A DNA stretch of 39,595 nt, from positions 1 through 39,595 of the forward strand of contig JAATGP010000001.1 of the NCBI GenBank assembly GCA_015654635.1, read 5' to 3'. The stretch comes from Alphaproteobacteria bacterium (GTDB lineage Bacteria; Pseudomonadota; Alphaproteobacteria; Micropepsales; Micropepsaceae). The notes below the pieces were generated by a model. It saw only the letters and a list, made by a program, of their open reading frames with translations. It did not search any database and was not told where the DNA came from. Shown here piece after piece: positions 26,934-35,736 of this stretch (position 1 is the stretch's first letter; the number at the start of each line of letters is the position of its first letter). Position numbers and translations under genes: made by a program.

Positions 26934-28121
26934 CTACTTTGCAGGCGAAGGCTTGAGCCGCAGTGAGATCAGGGCCGCCAGGGTCGCGGCCACGGCGATG
27001 ACGCCGATGCCCGCGCGCATGCCATGACGGGCGGCGACCGCGCCGATTAACGGCGGGCCGCTCAAGAAACCGCCGAATCCGGCGCTCGAGACCTCGGCAA
27101 TGCCCGCGGCGGGCGAAGAAGCGCGCTGCGCCGCGGTGGAAAAGACGCAAGGCACGATGTTGGCGAGGCCGACGCCCACCAGGGCAAAGCCGCCGACAAT
27201 CACAAAGAATTGCGGCAGCAGGGTCGCCAGGATGAGGCCGCTCGCCGCGAGAGCGCAGCCGGCACCGATGACCAGAGCGCGGCCAAAGCGGCGGACGATG
27301 ACATCACCAAACAGCCGCCCCAAGACCATCGTGGCGGAGAAAGCGGCATAACCGGCAGCGGCGCGGGCGGGCGTTTCGCCCAAGCTGGTGAGATAAATGC
27401 CGCTCCAATCGGCCATGGCGCCTTCGCTCATGAAGCAAAGGGTGAGAATCAGCGCCAGACCCCAAATGGCGCGCTCCGGCAGACGGAACAGCGGTTGGCT
27501 TTCATGCCTTGCGGTATCGCCCGGACCCAAAAAACGCAGCACCGCCAGCGACAGGCCGAGTACGACGCCCGCGACCGGCAGCATCAGCCCATGGGTCGGG
27601 ATATGCAGGGTCAGCAGCAAAGCGCCAAAACCCGTGCCGAGCAGCCCGCCCAGGCTGAAGCCGGCATGGAAGGACGACATGATGGCAGCGCCCCAATCGC
27701 TCTCGATCTTGGAGGCGTGGGCGTTCATCGCCACATCCATCAGGCACAGCGTGGCGCCGAGAAGGGCGCAAGCTGCGATCAAGACATAGAGATTCGGGGA
27801 TAGCAGCGGCAACGCCAGCGCGAAGGGAAAGGCAATCGCGGCGAGGGCGGTAGCGTTGCCCGTGCCGCCCAAGCGCTGGATCAAATGGCTGGCAGGCTGC
27901 ATGGCGATGAGGCCGCCAATCGACATCGCGAGCAAGGCGAGGCTGAGCGAACCCGCCGTCAGTCCCAACATGGCTTTCAGCGGCGCCAAACCAGTTGCCC
28001 AAGCACCAAAGCCGAAGCCGTTGGCGATGAACATCGCGAATGTCGCCCAGCGGGCAGTCAGAAGGGAGCGTTTCAGAACAGGTTGGACACTTTTAGGCGC
28101 AGTGCGGATATCAAAGGTCAC
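26934..28121 (-). CDS. MFS transporter, paralogue 2 (YbjJ-like)
   Basis: A 395-residue twelve-helix transporter nearly collinear with the gene at 25599-26777: the segments RWATFAMFIANGFGFGAWAT, LAMSIGGLIAMQPASH and IMSSFHAGFSLGGLLGTGF recur with few changes. The start is GTG at 28121, giving a 17-residue extension relative to the paralogue; GGGGAGGGG lies about 7 bases before it, inside a repeat-like segment. Same strand as paralogue 1, with 156 bases between them that include the paralogue 1 promoter. Its own promoter and operator lie about 100 bases upstream. The substrate is unknown. Confidence 0.88.
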   Translation of the reverse strand: MTFDIRTAPKSVQPVLKRSLLTARWATFAMFIANGFGFGAWATGLAPLKAMLGLTAGSLSLALLAMSIGGLIAMQPASHLIQRLGGTGNATALAAIAFPFALALPLLSPNLYVLIAACALLGATLCLMDVAMNAHASKIESDWGAAIMSSFHAGFSLGGLLGTGFGALLLTLHIPTHGLMLPVAGVVLGLSLAVLRFLGPGDTARHESQPLFRLPERAIWGLALILTLCFMSEGAMADWSGIYLTSLGETPARAAAGYAAFSATMVLGRLFGDVIVRRFGRALVIGAGCALAASGLILATLLPQFFVIVGGFALVGVGLANIVPCVFSTAAQRASSPAAGIAEVSSAGFGGFLSGPPLIGAVAARHGMRAGIGVIAVAATLAALISLRLKPSPAK

Positions 28122-28126
28122 GGCAT

Positions 28127-28210
28127 ACCCCTCCCCGAAAAATCCCTTCTCTTCGTTCGCTCCCGCTCACTCCGATTGTGATTTTTCGACCCTCCTTCAA
28201 GGGGAGGGTG
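28127..28210. repeat. Palindromic intergenic element C in the MFS2 leader
   Basis: Two inverted repeats are visible: GAAAAATC (28137-28144) with GATTTTTC (28180-28187), and ACCCTCC (28189-28195) with GGAGGGT (28203-28209). The segment separates the MFS2 promoter from its coding sequence, so it would be transcribed as a structured leader. It also provides the G-rich ribosome site. It looks like a mobile intergenic repeat, though only one copy is seen. Confidence 0.5.
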
Positions 28211-28223
28211 ATTTCACCTATTT

Positions 28224-28252
28224 ATTTTAGGCATTTGGGACAGCGCTGTCAT
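28224..28252 (-). promoter_or_regulatory. Promoter of MFS paralogue 2 with matching operator
   Basis: On the minus strand, ATGACA (28252-28247), a 17-base spacer and TAAAAT (28229-28224) form a promoter. The palindrome GGACAGCGCTGTCA (28238-28251) differs by one outer base from the operator of paralogue 1 and sits on the -35 box in the same way. The identical architecture points to one repressor controlling both transporters. The -35 box begins only a few bases after the stop codon of the DUF815 gene. Confidence 0.7.
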
Positions 28253-28256
28253 GTCC

Positions 28257-29111
28257 TCAGGGCAGCTTTTTGCCGAGTTCACCAGCCAGATCCTGGGTAA
28301 ATTGCCAGGCGACGCGGCCAGAACGGGAACCTCTGCCGGCGGCCCAGGCTAAGGCTTTGCGCTGCAGCGCCTCGCGCGGCAGTCCGAGACTGAAATGCGC
28401 AGCATAAGCCTCGACCATGGCGAGATAATCGTCCTGGCTGCAATTGTGAAAGCCGAGCCAGAGGCCGAAGCGGTCGGAGAGGGAGATTTTCTCTTCCACG
28501 GCTTCCGAGGGGCTGATGGCGGTGGAGCGCTCATTCTCCACCATGTCTCGCGGCAAGAGATGGCGGCGGTTGGAGGTGGCGTAGAACAGCACATTCTCCG
28601 GCCGCCCCTCGATGCCGCCCTCCAGCGCCGCTTTCAGGGATTTGTAGCTAGTGTCGTCCTTGTCGAAGGAAAGATCGTCGCAAAAGAGCAGGAAACGGCG
28701 CTTTTCATTGCGCAGGCGTCGCAAAAGCAGCGGCAGGGTCGAGATATCCTCGCGGTGGATCTCGATCAGGACGAGGCGGTCCGCGCCTTTGCGGCCTTCA
28801 TTGACGGTGCCGTGGATGGCCTTGACCAGCGAGCTTTTGCCCATGCCGCGGGCACCCCAGAGCAGGGCGTTGTTGGCCGGAAGGCCGTTGGCAAAGCGGG
28901 CGGTGTTTTCCTGCAGCGTCTCACGGGCCGAATCGATGCCCTTGAGCAGCGGCAGCGGCAGGCGCGCCACATGCGGCACCGGATGCAGGCTGCTTTTCGC
29001 CGCCTCCCAGACAAAAGCGTCCGCGATGGCTTTTGATGATTTGACTGACTTCAGGGCCTTGGACGCCTTGGGCGCGGCGTTCCGCCGCCCTGTTTTTGTT
29101 CGCACTGTCAT
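28257..29111 (-). CDS. DUF815 family AAA-type ATPase
   Basis: A 284-residue protein with a basic N-terminus (RTKTGRRNAAPKASKALKS). Walker A is WGARGMGKSSLV at about 85-96, Walker B is RFLLFCDDLSFD (139-150, D146/D147), and sensor-like YATSNRRHLLPRDM follows. The block DDTSYKSLKAALEGG is the DUF815 signature. The biochemical role of this AAA+ family is unknown. In many alphaproteobacteria it is encoded divergently beside yajC, as here (96 bases between starts). The final segment GRGSRSGRVAWQFTQDL is also conserved in the family. Confidence 0.92.
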   Translation of the reverse strand: MTVRTKTGRRNAAPKASKALKSVKSSKAIADAFVWEAAKSSLHPVPHVARLPLPLLKGIDSARETLQENTARFANGLPANNALLWGARGMGKSSLVKAIHGTVNEGRKGADRLVLIEIHREDISTLPLLLRRLRNEKRRFLLFCDDLSFDKDDTSYKSLKAALEGGIEGRPENVLFYATSNRRHLLPRDMVENERSTAISPSEAVEEKISLSDRFGLWLGFHNCSQDDYLAMVEAYAAHFSLGLPREALQRKALAWAAGRGSRSGRVAWQFTQDLAGELGKKLP

Positions 29112-29148
29112 GAAGGCCCCCTCGGGCTAATCCTTTGATTTTACGACG

Positions 29149-29176
29149 TTGCAAAGGTAAGGCACACCGGTATAGT
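29149..29176 (+). promoter_or_regulatory. Likely promoter of yajC-secD
   Basis: TTGCAA (29149-29154), a 16-base spacer and TATAGT (29171-29176) fit a sigma-70-type promoter 31 bases before the yajC start codon. It lies in the divergent gap with the DUF815 gene. Confidence 0.55.
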
Positions 29177-29207
29177 CCGCGCCGCTCGATAAAACAGGTT
29201 CCCGGCC

Positions 29208-29513
29208 ATGCAAGATCCGATGTTCCAAATGCTCATTCCGATGGTCGGTATCCTCGGAATCTTCTACTTCATCGTCTGGCGGCCGCAACAAGCGCAAGCC
29301 AAAAAGCTGCGTGAGGCCGTCGAAGGCATGCGCCGCGGCGATACCGTTGTCCTCAATTCGGGCATCATTGGCAAAATCGCCAAAGTGCCGCAAAAGGACG
29401 AACCCGAAGTCACCGTCGAAATCGCCGACAATGTGACGATCCGTGTGCTGCGCGCGGCGGTTGCCGAAGTGCGCGCCAAGAACCAGCCGGTCGATGTCAA
29501 GGCCGAGAAATAA
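29208..29513 (+). CDS. yajC: Preprotein translocase subunit YajC
   Basis: A 101-residue protein: one N-terminal membrane helix (MLIPMVGILGIFYFIVW), the YajC hallmark RPQQAQAKKLREAVEGMRRGD at the membrane exit, then a small cytoplasmic beta domain (VVLNSGIIGKIAKV). It associates with SecDF and YidC at the Sec translocon. Length and motif are standard. secD follows after 18 bases. Confidence 0.96.
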   Translation: MQDPMFQMLIPMVGILGIFYFIVWRPQQAQAKKLREAVEGMRRGDTVVLNSGIIGKIAKVPQKDEPEVTVEIADNVTIRVLRAAVAEVRAKNQPVDVKAEK

Positions 29514-29531
29514 GCGTTAGGTCGAAAAACG

Positions 29532-31145
29532 ATGCTGCAGGTTTCCAATTGGGTCCGCATTCTGGTGGGCCTTATCCTGATCGCCGGGATCGCCATCGCG
29601 CTTCCCAACGCGCTGCCCTCCAACGTGCGCGATCGGCTGCCCAGTTGGATGCCGCACAATACCGCCAGCCTCGGTCTTGATCTGCAGGGCGGTTCGTATG
29701 TGCTGCTCGAAGTGCAGCTCGATCAGGTCACCAAAGATCAGCTCGACTCGATGGTGAGCGACATCCGCCGCGCATTGCGCAAGCAGCATATCGGCTTTGA
29801 ATTCCAGCGCCCGGAAGGCGCGGTTGGCGTCAAACTGAAAAACGCCGAGCAGTTCGCCAGCGCTCTCGACGTCATCAAGGGGCTCAACCCGCTGATGACC
29901 AGTGCCACCCTGATGGGGACACGGCAATACGACGTCAGCCAGCCGGGCGACAACACCATCATCCTGAAGATGACCGAGCCGTATAAAAAGCAGCTCCAAA
30001 AGGATGTGGTCAGCCGCTCTATCGAAGTGGTGCGCAAGCGTATCGACGAGCTGGGCACCAAAGAGCCCTCCATCGAACAGCAAGGCGGCGACCGCATCGT
30101 GGTGCAGGTGCCGGGCCTGTCCGATCCCAAGCATCTGCTGACCATCTTGCAGACTACCGCCAAGATGACCTTCCAGATGGTCGACGAAAACGCCGATCTG
30201 GAAGCGGCCATCAACCAGCATCGCATTCCGCCGAATGATGAGTTGCTGCAGGTGGAATCGACGCGCGATGGCCTCAAGCCGCCGCCAGTGCTGGTCGAAA
30301 AGCGCGTCCTGATCGCGGGCGACCGCCTGAAAGACGCCGGCTGGGCCAATGATCAGAATAGCGGCCGCGTGGCTGTGACCTTCCGCTTCGACGCGGTGGG
30401 GGCGCGCGAATTTGCCGACATCACGCGCGAGAACGTGCACAAGCGCTTCGCCATCGTGCTCGACAAGAAAGTGCTGACCTATCCGCAGATTCAGGAGCCG
30501 ATCCTGCAAGGCTCCGGCCAGATCACGGGCGATTTCACGGTGCAAACAGCCAACGATCTGGCGGTGCTGCTGCGTGCCGGTGCATTGCCCGCGCCGCTGA
30601 AGCCGATCGATCAGCGCACCGTCGGCCCAGAACTCGGCAAGGATTCGATCGAAAGCGGCAAGATTGCCACGGTGGCGGGGCTGGCACTGGTCGCTCTCTT
30701 CATGGTGCTGCGTTATGGCCTCTTCGGGCTCTTCGCCGACGTTGCGATGGCGGTGAACCTGGTTCTGTTGATGGCAGCGATGACGCTGTTCGGCGCCACG
30801 CTGACCCTGCCGGGCATTGCCGGTATCGTGCTGACGCTGGGCATGGCGGTGGACGCCAACGTGCTGATCTTCGAGCGTATGCGTGAAGAGGCCCACAACG
30901 GCCGCGGTATGCTGGGGGCCATCGATCAAGGCGAGCAACGCGCCATTGCCACGATTATCGACGCCAATATGACCCATTTGATCGCGGCGTTGATTCTGTT
31001 TGAGCTGGGCTCCGGTCCAGTGCGCGGCTTTGCCGTGACGCTGGGTGTCGGTATCATCACCTCCTTCTTTACCTCGGTGATGGTGACGCGGCTGATCATC
31101 ATCGGCTGGCTGAATGTGGCCAAGCCGAAGAAGCTGATTATCTGA
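29532..31145 (+). CDS. secD: Protein translocase subunit SecD
   Basis: The product has 537 residues. The first helix (VRILVGLILIAGIAIALPNAL) is followed by LGLDLQGGSYVLLEV, the conserved start of the large periplasmic P1 domain (about 47-360). Five further helices occupy about 370-530, with GIAGIVLTLGMAVDANVLIFERMREE carrying the conserved Asp of the proton pathway. The ending LNVAKPKKLII is natural for SecD, so the protein is complete. SecDF uses the proton gradient to pull exported chains across the membrane. Unusually, no secF follows. Confidence 0.96.
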   Translation: MLQVSNWVRILVGLILIAGIAIALPNALPSNVRDRLPSWMPHNTASLGLDLQGGSYVLLEVQLDQVTKDQLDSMVSDIRRALRKQHIGFEFQRPEGAVGVKLKNAEQFASALDVIKGLNPLMTSATLMGTRQYDVSQPGDNTIILKMTEPYKKQLQKDVVSRSIEVVRKRIDELGTKEPSIEQQGGDRIVVQVPGLSDPKHLLTILQTTAKMTFQMVDENADLEAAINQHRIPPNDELLQVESTRDGLKPPPVLVEKRVLIAGDRLKDAGWANDQNSGRVAVTFRFDAVGAREFADITRENVHKRFAIVLDKKVLTYPQIQEPILQGSGQITGDFTVQTANDLAVLLRAGALPAPLKPIDQRTVGPELGKDSIESGKIATVAGLALVALFMVLRYGLFGLFADVAMAVNLVLLMAAMTLFGATLTLPGIAGIVLTLGMAVDANVLIFERMREEAHNGRGMLGAIDQGEQRAIATIIDANMTHLIAALILFELGSGPVRGFAVTLGVGIITSFFTSVMVTRLIIIGWLNVAKPKKLII

Positions 31146-31208
31146 CCCTTCGAGGCTCCGCGCATGAGTGCGAGTGTAGTGAGCCTCGCGTGCGGAGCAC
31201 CTCAGGGT
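31145..31208. repeat. Palindromic repeat at the secD 3' junction
   Basis: The segment has nested inverted repeats: CGAGGCTC (31151-31158) with GAGCCTCG (31181-31188), GCTCCGC (31155-31161) with GCGGAGC (31192-31198), and outer ACCCT with AGGGT (31145-31149, 31204-31208). The ends CCTTCGAGG and CCTCAGGGTG are those of a palindromic intergenic repeat common in alphaproteobacteria. It occupies exactly the place where secF would begin. Confidence 0.65.
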
Positions 31209-31215
31209 GGCGACG

Positions 31216-31884
31216 ATGATTGATCCCTTCGCGGCGTGTGAAGAGGCCGTCCGCCGCCACGATCCGGACCGCTATTTTGCCGGGCTGTTCGCGCCGGGGG
31301 ACAAGCGCCGCCATCTCTACGTTCTTTACGCTCTCTATTACGAACTCGCCCACGCGGTCACAGTGGCGCGCGAGCCTATGCTGGCGGCGATCCGCCTCGC
31401 CTGGTGGCGCGAAACGGTAGAGGGCGCGCGTGCAGGAAGCCCGCGCGACCATCCGGTGGCCAAAGCGTTGGTAGAGACGCTGGCGGCTTATGATCTGCCG
31501 CAAGACCTCTTTAACGCGATGATCGAAGGCTGGATGCCGTGCGATGCGTTCGCCACCGCGGCAGAAGCGGAAGACCATGCCGATGCTACGGTGGGCTCGC
31601 TGATGCGGTTGGCAGCGCGGGTTCTTGGGCACGATACGGATGTGCGCGACGCCGCGATTGCTTTTGGGTTGGCGGGACAGCGCGGCGGCGCTTGGAGCGC
31701 ACTCGATACCGATGCGGCGGCGCGTCGTCATTTGGCGGCAGCGCGCAAGATTGCGATTCCGAAGGTGGCGCTGCCCGCGCTGATGCCAGCAGCGCTGGTG
31801 CCGCTTTATCTGAAACGCCCCGAGCCGCCGCTATGGCGCAAACAGATCGCGCTATTAAGCGCCGCTGTTCGCGGGGGGTTGTAA
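31216..31884 (+). CDS. Phytoene/squalene synthase-fold protein, NDUFAF6-like
   Basis: The product has 222 residues of the all-helical trans-isoprenyl synthase fold. [18 protein letters not shown] and [15 protein letters not shown] (about 29-77) are typical of the subgroup related to the complex I assembly factor NDUFAF6. The Asp-rich DxxxD/DDxxD metal motifs of true synthases are missing, so catalytic prenyl condensation is unlikely. It is shorter than most relatives (250-290). ATG 31216 is used; the GTG at 31207 lies in the repeat. In other alphaproteobacteria it follows secD-secF and the NDUFAF3-like Mth938 gene. Its 3' end overlaps convergent trmFO by 30 bases. Confidence 0.8.
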   Translation: MIDPFAACEEAVRRHDPDRYFAGLFAPGDKRRHLYVLYALYYELAHAVTVAREPMLAAIRLAWWRETVEGARAGSPRDHPVAKALVETLAAYDLPQDLFNAMIEGWMPCDAFATAAEAEDHADATVGSLMRLAARVLGHDTDVRDAAIAFGLAGQRGGAWSALDTDAAARRHLAAARKIAIPKVALPALMPAALVPLYLKRPEPPLWRKQIALLSAAVRGGL

Positions 31885-33174
31885 CCAGCCTGTCAAATCC
31901 ACCAACGCTCTCGCGCTCATGGCTTTCTTGCGGTCTTTGCCGCGCGGGCTGGGGACGAGTTCGGGGAAAAGGCCGAAATTGACGTTCATCGGCTGGAATG
32001 TTTCGGCGTCCGCACCTTGCGTGATATGCGCGATGAGGGCGCCGAGTGCCGTGGTGGGCGGCGGCGGAGCGCCGAGGCCAGCGGCATAACGGCCCGCCAG
32101 CAAGCCGATGGCAGCGCTCTCGACATAGCCTTCGACGCCGGTGACTTGGCCGGCAAACCGCAAAGACGGGCGCGCCTTCAAGCGCAATTGCGGATCGAGC
32201 AGGCGCGGCGAGTTGATGAAGGTGTTGCGATGCAAGCCGCCGAGGCGGGCAAAGCTGGCATTCTGAAGGCCCGGGATCATGCGGAAGATGCGGGTTTGTT
32301 CGGCGTGTTTCAGCTTGGTCTGAAAGCCCACCATGTTCCACAAGGTGCCGAGCGCATTGTCCTGGCGCAGTTGCACCACAGCGTAAGGGCGGCGCTCGGC
32401 GCGCGGATCGGACAGACCCACCGGCTTCATCGGGCCGAAGCGCAGAGTCTCGGCGCCGCGCGAGGCCATCACTTCGATGGGCAAACAGCCCTCAAAATAG
32501 GGCGTGGATTTTTCCCATTCCTTGAATTCGGTTTTCTCGCCGGTGATGAGAGCATCGATGAAGGCGCGGTATTGGGCTTCGTCCATCGGGCAATTGACGT
32601 AATCTTTGCCGTCGCCTTTGTCGTAACGCGACTGCATCCAGGCGATGTCCATATCGATGGATTCGCGATGGACGATGGGAGCGATGGCATCGAAAAAGGA
32701 CAGCGATTCCGCATCGCTCAGGGTACGGACATAGCCGGCGAGGGCGGGTGAGGTGAGTGGGCCGGTGGCGATGATGACGTTATCCCATTCCGCCGGCGGC
32801 TCGGTGATCTCTTCGCGGCTCAGGGTGATGTTGGCATGCGCAGTCAGCGCCGCGGTGACGCCAGCGGAGAAATTCTCCCGATCCACGGCCAAGGCGCCGC
32901 CCGCAGGCAAGCGATGGGCGTCGGCCATTTTCAAGATCAGCGATCCCGCACGGCGCATTTCTTCGTGGAGCAGACCCACGGCGTTGTTCTCGAAATCATC
33001 GGAACGCAAGGAGTTGGAACAGACCAGCTCGGCCAGACCATCGGTATGATGGGCATCGGTGGGACGCAGGGGACGCATCTCATGCAGCACGACCGAGGCG
33101 CCAGCCTCCGCCGCCTGCCAAGCCGCCTCGCTGCCCGCCAAGCCGCCGCCGATGATGTGGATGGTGTTGGTCAT
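31855..33174 (-). CDS. trmFO: Methylenetetrahydrofolate-tRNA-(uracil-5-)-methyltransferase TrmFO
   Basis: A 439-residue FAD enzyme that makes 5-methyluridine at position 54 of tRNA using methylene-THF. The FAD loop is [15 protein letters not shown] (6-20). [15 protein letters not shown] (about 49-63) contains the nucleophile-region Cys (C52). [15 protein letters not shown] segment (about 226-239) carries the second conserved Cys. [12 protein letters not shown] and [10 protein letters not shown] are also family motifs. Length is normal (430-470). It is convergent with the NDUFAF6-like gene. Confidence 0.96.
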   Translation of the reverse strand: MTNTIHIIGGGLAGSEAAWQAAEAGASVVLHEMRPLRPTDAHHTDGLAELVCSNSLRSDDFENNAVGLLHEEMRRAGSLILKMADAHRLPAGGALAVDRENFSAGVTAALTAHANITLSREEITEPPAEWDNVIIATGPLTSPALAGYVRTLSDAESLSFFDAIAPIVHRESIDMDIAWMQSRYDKGDGKDYVNCPMDEAQYRAFIDALITGEKTEFKEWEKSTPYFEGCLPIEVMASRGAETLRFGPMKPVGLSDPRAERRPYAVVQLRQDNALGTLWNMVGFQTKLKHAEQTRIFRMIPGLQNASFARLGGLHRNTFINSPRLLDPQLRLKARPSLRFAGQVTGVEGYVESAAIGLLAGRYAAGLGAPPPPTTALGALIAHITQGADAETFQPMNVNFGLFPELVPSPRGKDRKKAMSARALVDLTGWLQPPANSGA

Positions 33175-33243
33175 GCGCTGGTTCCCAATATGCCTCTCCG
33201 TTATGGCGGAGGAATGCCGCGGCGCAAGCCTTTTCGCGACGGC

Positions 33244-34671
33244 CTAATGTTCCACCGCCGTATATCGCACTGCCCAAGGGTTGGCTTGTTCGAGCTGGGT
33301 GGCAAGTTGGAGGAGCGTGGTTTCGTCGCCGAAAGCGCCGGCGAATTGGATGCCGATGGGCAGGCCCTGGGCGTTCCAGAAGAGCGGGAGGTTGATGGCG
33401 GGTTGGCCGGTGATGTTTTGCAGCGGCGTAAAGGGAACATAGGCGCCGAATTCATCCATCGCGGCATCGACATCGATGCGGTCGGGCGCAAATCGGCCCA
33501 GCGGCCAAGGGGGCTCGCCCAGGGTCGGGGTCAGCCACAGATCGTAGCGCTGATGAAAGCGCGCCACGCCGCGCGTAACATGGCCGAGGATCGTTTTGGC
33601 TTGGATGTAGCGCGTGGCGCTGATGGCTTTGCCCTTCTCGTAATAAGCGAGCGTCAGGCCTTCGAGATTGCCAGGACCGGGTGCTTGTCCGGTTGTGCGG
33701 GCGATAAAATCGATCAGCGAGGCCAGATGGCTGCACCATAGAACGGCGAAGGACTCAGCGGTGAGAACCGGATTAAGCTTGGGCGAGGCTTCTTCGACAT
33801 GATGGCCCAATTCCTCGCATAGCTTGGCAGCGTGTTCGACGGCGGCGGCGCAATCGGGATGCACTGCTGTGCCATCGAAGCGGCGGGTGGTGAAGGCGAT
33901 GCGCAAGAGGCGCGGACTTTGCAGTGCGGCGGCGTGAAAGGATGGTGGAGCGGGCGGAGCGCTGTAGGGATCGCCGGGGGCGTTCCCGGCCACTGCGTCG
34001 AGCAGCGCCGCGCAGTCGCGCACCGAACGGGTAACGGCAAATTCCATGGCAAGGCCATCGAGCGAATCGGCCTGATCGGGGCCGGCCGAAATGCGCCCCC
34101 GCGTCGGCTTGAGACCCACCAATCCGCAAGCGGACGCTGGGATACGGATCGAGCCACCGCCATCATTGGCATGGGCCATGGGCACAATCCCCGCCGCCAC
34201 CGCTGCTGCTGAGCCACCCGAGGAGCCGCCTGTCGAATGGCCGAGATTCCAGGGGTTATGCGCAACCCCGTAAAGCCTGCCTTCGGTGGTGGGGACAAGA
34301 CCAAATTCCGGCACATTGGTTTTGGCAAAGGGGTTGAGCCCAGCGGCGCGAAAGCGCGTCATCAGATGGCTGTCGTGATCGGCGGCTATCGCCGGAAAAA
34401 AGCGCGAGCCTTGGCGCGTGGGCGTGCCTTCGGCGAGCAGGGAAATGTCCTTGAGCAGAAAGGGCACGCCAGCGAAGGCGCCGGTGGAGGCGCGTTCGGC
34501 CGCCGCCCGGGCACGCGCATAGTCCTTGTAAACGATCGCATTCAAAGCCGGGTTGGCCCGCTCGGCGCGGGTGATGGCCTCTTCCAGAAGCTCGCCAGCA
34601 CCAACCTCTTTGCGCGCCACGAGTGCGGCGAGGGCGGTGGCGTCCAAGCGGCCATATTCGGGAATGGTCAT
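33244..34671 (-). CDS. Amidase signature family enzyme
   Basis: A 475-residue amidase. The Lys of the Ser-cisSer-Lys triad lies in [12 protein letters not shown] (about 68-79). The Gly/Ser-rich signature [20 protein letters not shown] (about 145-164) holds both serines, and [20 protein letters not shown] follows. The start at 34671 is chosen for its GAGGAAG ribosome site; the frame continues 16 codons upstream without similarity. The enzyme hydrolyses a C-N amide bond; the substrate is unknown, with 6-aminohexanoate-cyclic-dimer hydrolase-type relatives as one option. It lies upstream of trmFO on the same strand, 69 bases away. Confidence 0.9.
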   Translation of the reverse strand: MTIPEYGRLDATALAALVARKEVGAGELLEEAITRAERANPALNAIVYKDYARARAAAERASTGAFAGVPFLLKDISLLAEGTPTRQGSRFFPAIAADHDSHLMTRFRAAGLNPFAKTNVPEFGLVPTTEGRLYGVAHNPWNLGHSTGGSSGGSAAAVAAGIVPMAHANDGGGSIRIPASACGLVGLKPTRGRISAGPDQADSLDGLAMEFAVTRSVRDCAALLDAVAGNAPGDPYSAPPAPPSFHAAALQSPRLLRIAFTTRRFDGTAVHPDCAAAVEHAAKLCEELGHHVEEASPKLNPVLTAESFAVLWCSHLASLIDFIARTTGQAPGPGNLEGLTLAYYEKGKAISATRYIQAKTILGHVTRGVARFHQRYDLWLTPTLGEPPWPLGRFAPDRIDVDAAMDEFGAYVPFTPLQNITGQPAINLPLFWNAQGLPIGIQFAGAFGDETTLLQLATQLEQANPWAVRYTAVEH

Positions 34672-34776
34672 TGTTTCTTCCTCGGCTCGTCGTTGCCGAA
34701 ATTTACCATAAACGTGCACATGGCGGGCGAGGCCGGAACCGCCTATAAGGCGTGCGCGCGCGAAAAAGGACAGTGC

Positions 34777-35673
34777 ATGAGGAAGATACCCGTTCGGCAG
34801 ACCATCGCGGCATCCTATCGGTTTACCTTCGCGGGTCTGGAGAAAGTGATCGCACTGATCTGGCTTCCCATGATTGTGATTACCGTCGGTGACTATTTTT
34901 CAACCGGCGCCTCTTTATCCGGCAGAGCGGCCGCCGTCGACAGTGGCGATTTCGGACAAATGGGTCCCGTTGTGGCCGCGCAATTTGCTTTCGCTCTGGT
35001 CGAGTTGGTGCTGACCTGCGTCATCGGTGTGGCGATTGCCCGCGAAATTCTCAGCCCGATGGAACAGCGTCCTTCCTTCTTGCGCTTTTCACTCGGCCTG
35101 CCCGAGATGCGTGCGGTGGGCGGCTATGCCGGCCTCTATCTGCTCGCCGTCGTGGTGGCGCTGATCTGTGGCCTTATTGGGATGGCTGTTGGCGGAGCAG
35201 TGGGCAGCTCCATCCCCGGGCTGGCGCCTGGCCCGGCGGTGCTCGGCTTTGCGGGGCTGGTGGGGCTGGTCCTGCTGCCGGTGTTGCTGCCGGTGTTTGT
35301 GCGGCTTGGCTATTTCATCATGCCGTCCGCGCTGTCGAGCGGCAAATATGGCTTGGAGCAGAGCTGGGGGCTGGCCAAAGGCAACGTCCTTCGCATCATC
35401 GCCATCAGTCTTGCCGTCACCATTCCACCAGCGCTGGTGGGAGGGTTGGCGACTGTTCTGGTGCTTGGGCCGGATATATTCATTCCCCATCTCGACATCC
35501 TGACCGACAAAGGCGCCCTGGACCGGATGCAGTTGGAACAGTTGCGGCAGAGGGCCGCGCATTTGCCGATGTTGGAAGGAGTTTCCTTCTTCTTGGCCCC
35601 CTTCCTCTACGGGTTATGCTTCTCGGCGCCCGCTTTCGCGTACAAGTTTCTCACTGCGAAGGATGAGACTTAA
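34777..35673 (+). CDS. Multi-pass membrane protein of unknown function, 298 aa
   Basis: The product has about six hydrophobic segments: roughly 20-39, 70-90, 108-135, 145-175, 203-228 and 268-285. The N-terminus is basic (MRKIPVRQTIAASYRF). Residues around LGYFIMPSALSSGKYGLEQSWGLAKGN (about 177-203) resemble the cytoplasmic loop found in many uncharacterised alphaproteobacterial membrane proteins of this size (glycerophosphoryl-diester-like membrane domain type). AAAAAGGA lies six bases before ATG 34777; the long upstream frame is antisense to the amidase gene and is rejected. The function is unknown. Confidence 0.8.
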   Translation: MRKIPVRQTIAASYRFTFAGLEKVIALIWLPMIVITVGDYFSTGASLSGRAAAVDSGDFGQMGPVVAAQFAFALVELVLTCVIGVAIAREILSPMEQRPSFLRFSLGLPEMRAVGGYAGLYLLAVVVALICGLIGMAVGGAVGSSIPGLAPGPAVLGFAGLVGLVLLPVLLPVFVRLGYFIMPSALSSGKYGLEQSWGLAKGNVLRIIAISLAVTIPPALVGGLATVLVLGPDIFIPHLDILTDKGALDRMQLEQLRQRAAHLPMLEGVSFFLAPFLYGLCFSAPAFAYKFLTAKDET

Positions 35674-35736
35674 GCGATCATAGTCAGGCGCTGCGGTTTG
35701 GATTATTGAGCGGCTGACACGCATTCGGATCTGTTT

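Noticed and set aside
31207..31215. GTG start for the NDUFAF6-like gene
   Set aside because: It lies at the edge of the palindromic repeat and adds three residues without similarity; ATG 31216 is preferred.
34237..34776. N-terminal extension of the membrane protein at 34777
   Set aside because: The added 180 codons are antisense to the amidase gene, lack any domain, and a good ribosome site precedes ATG 34777.
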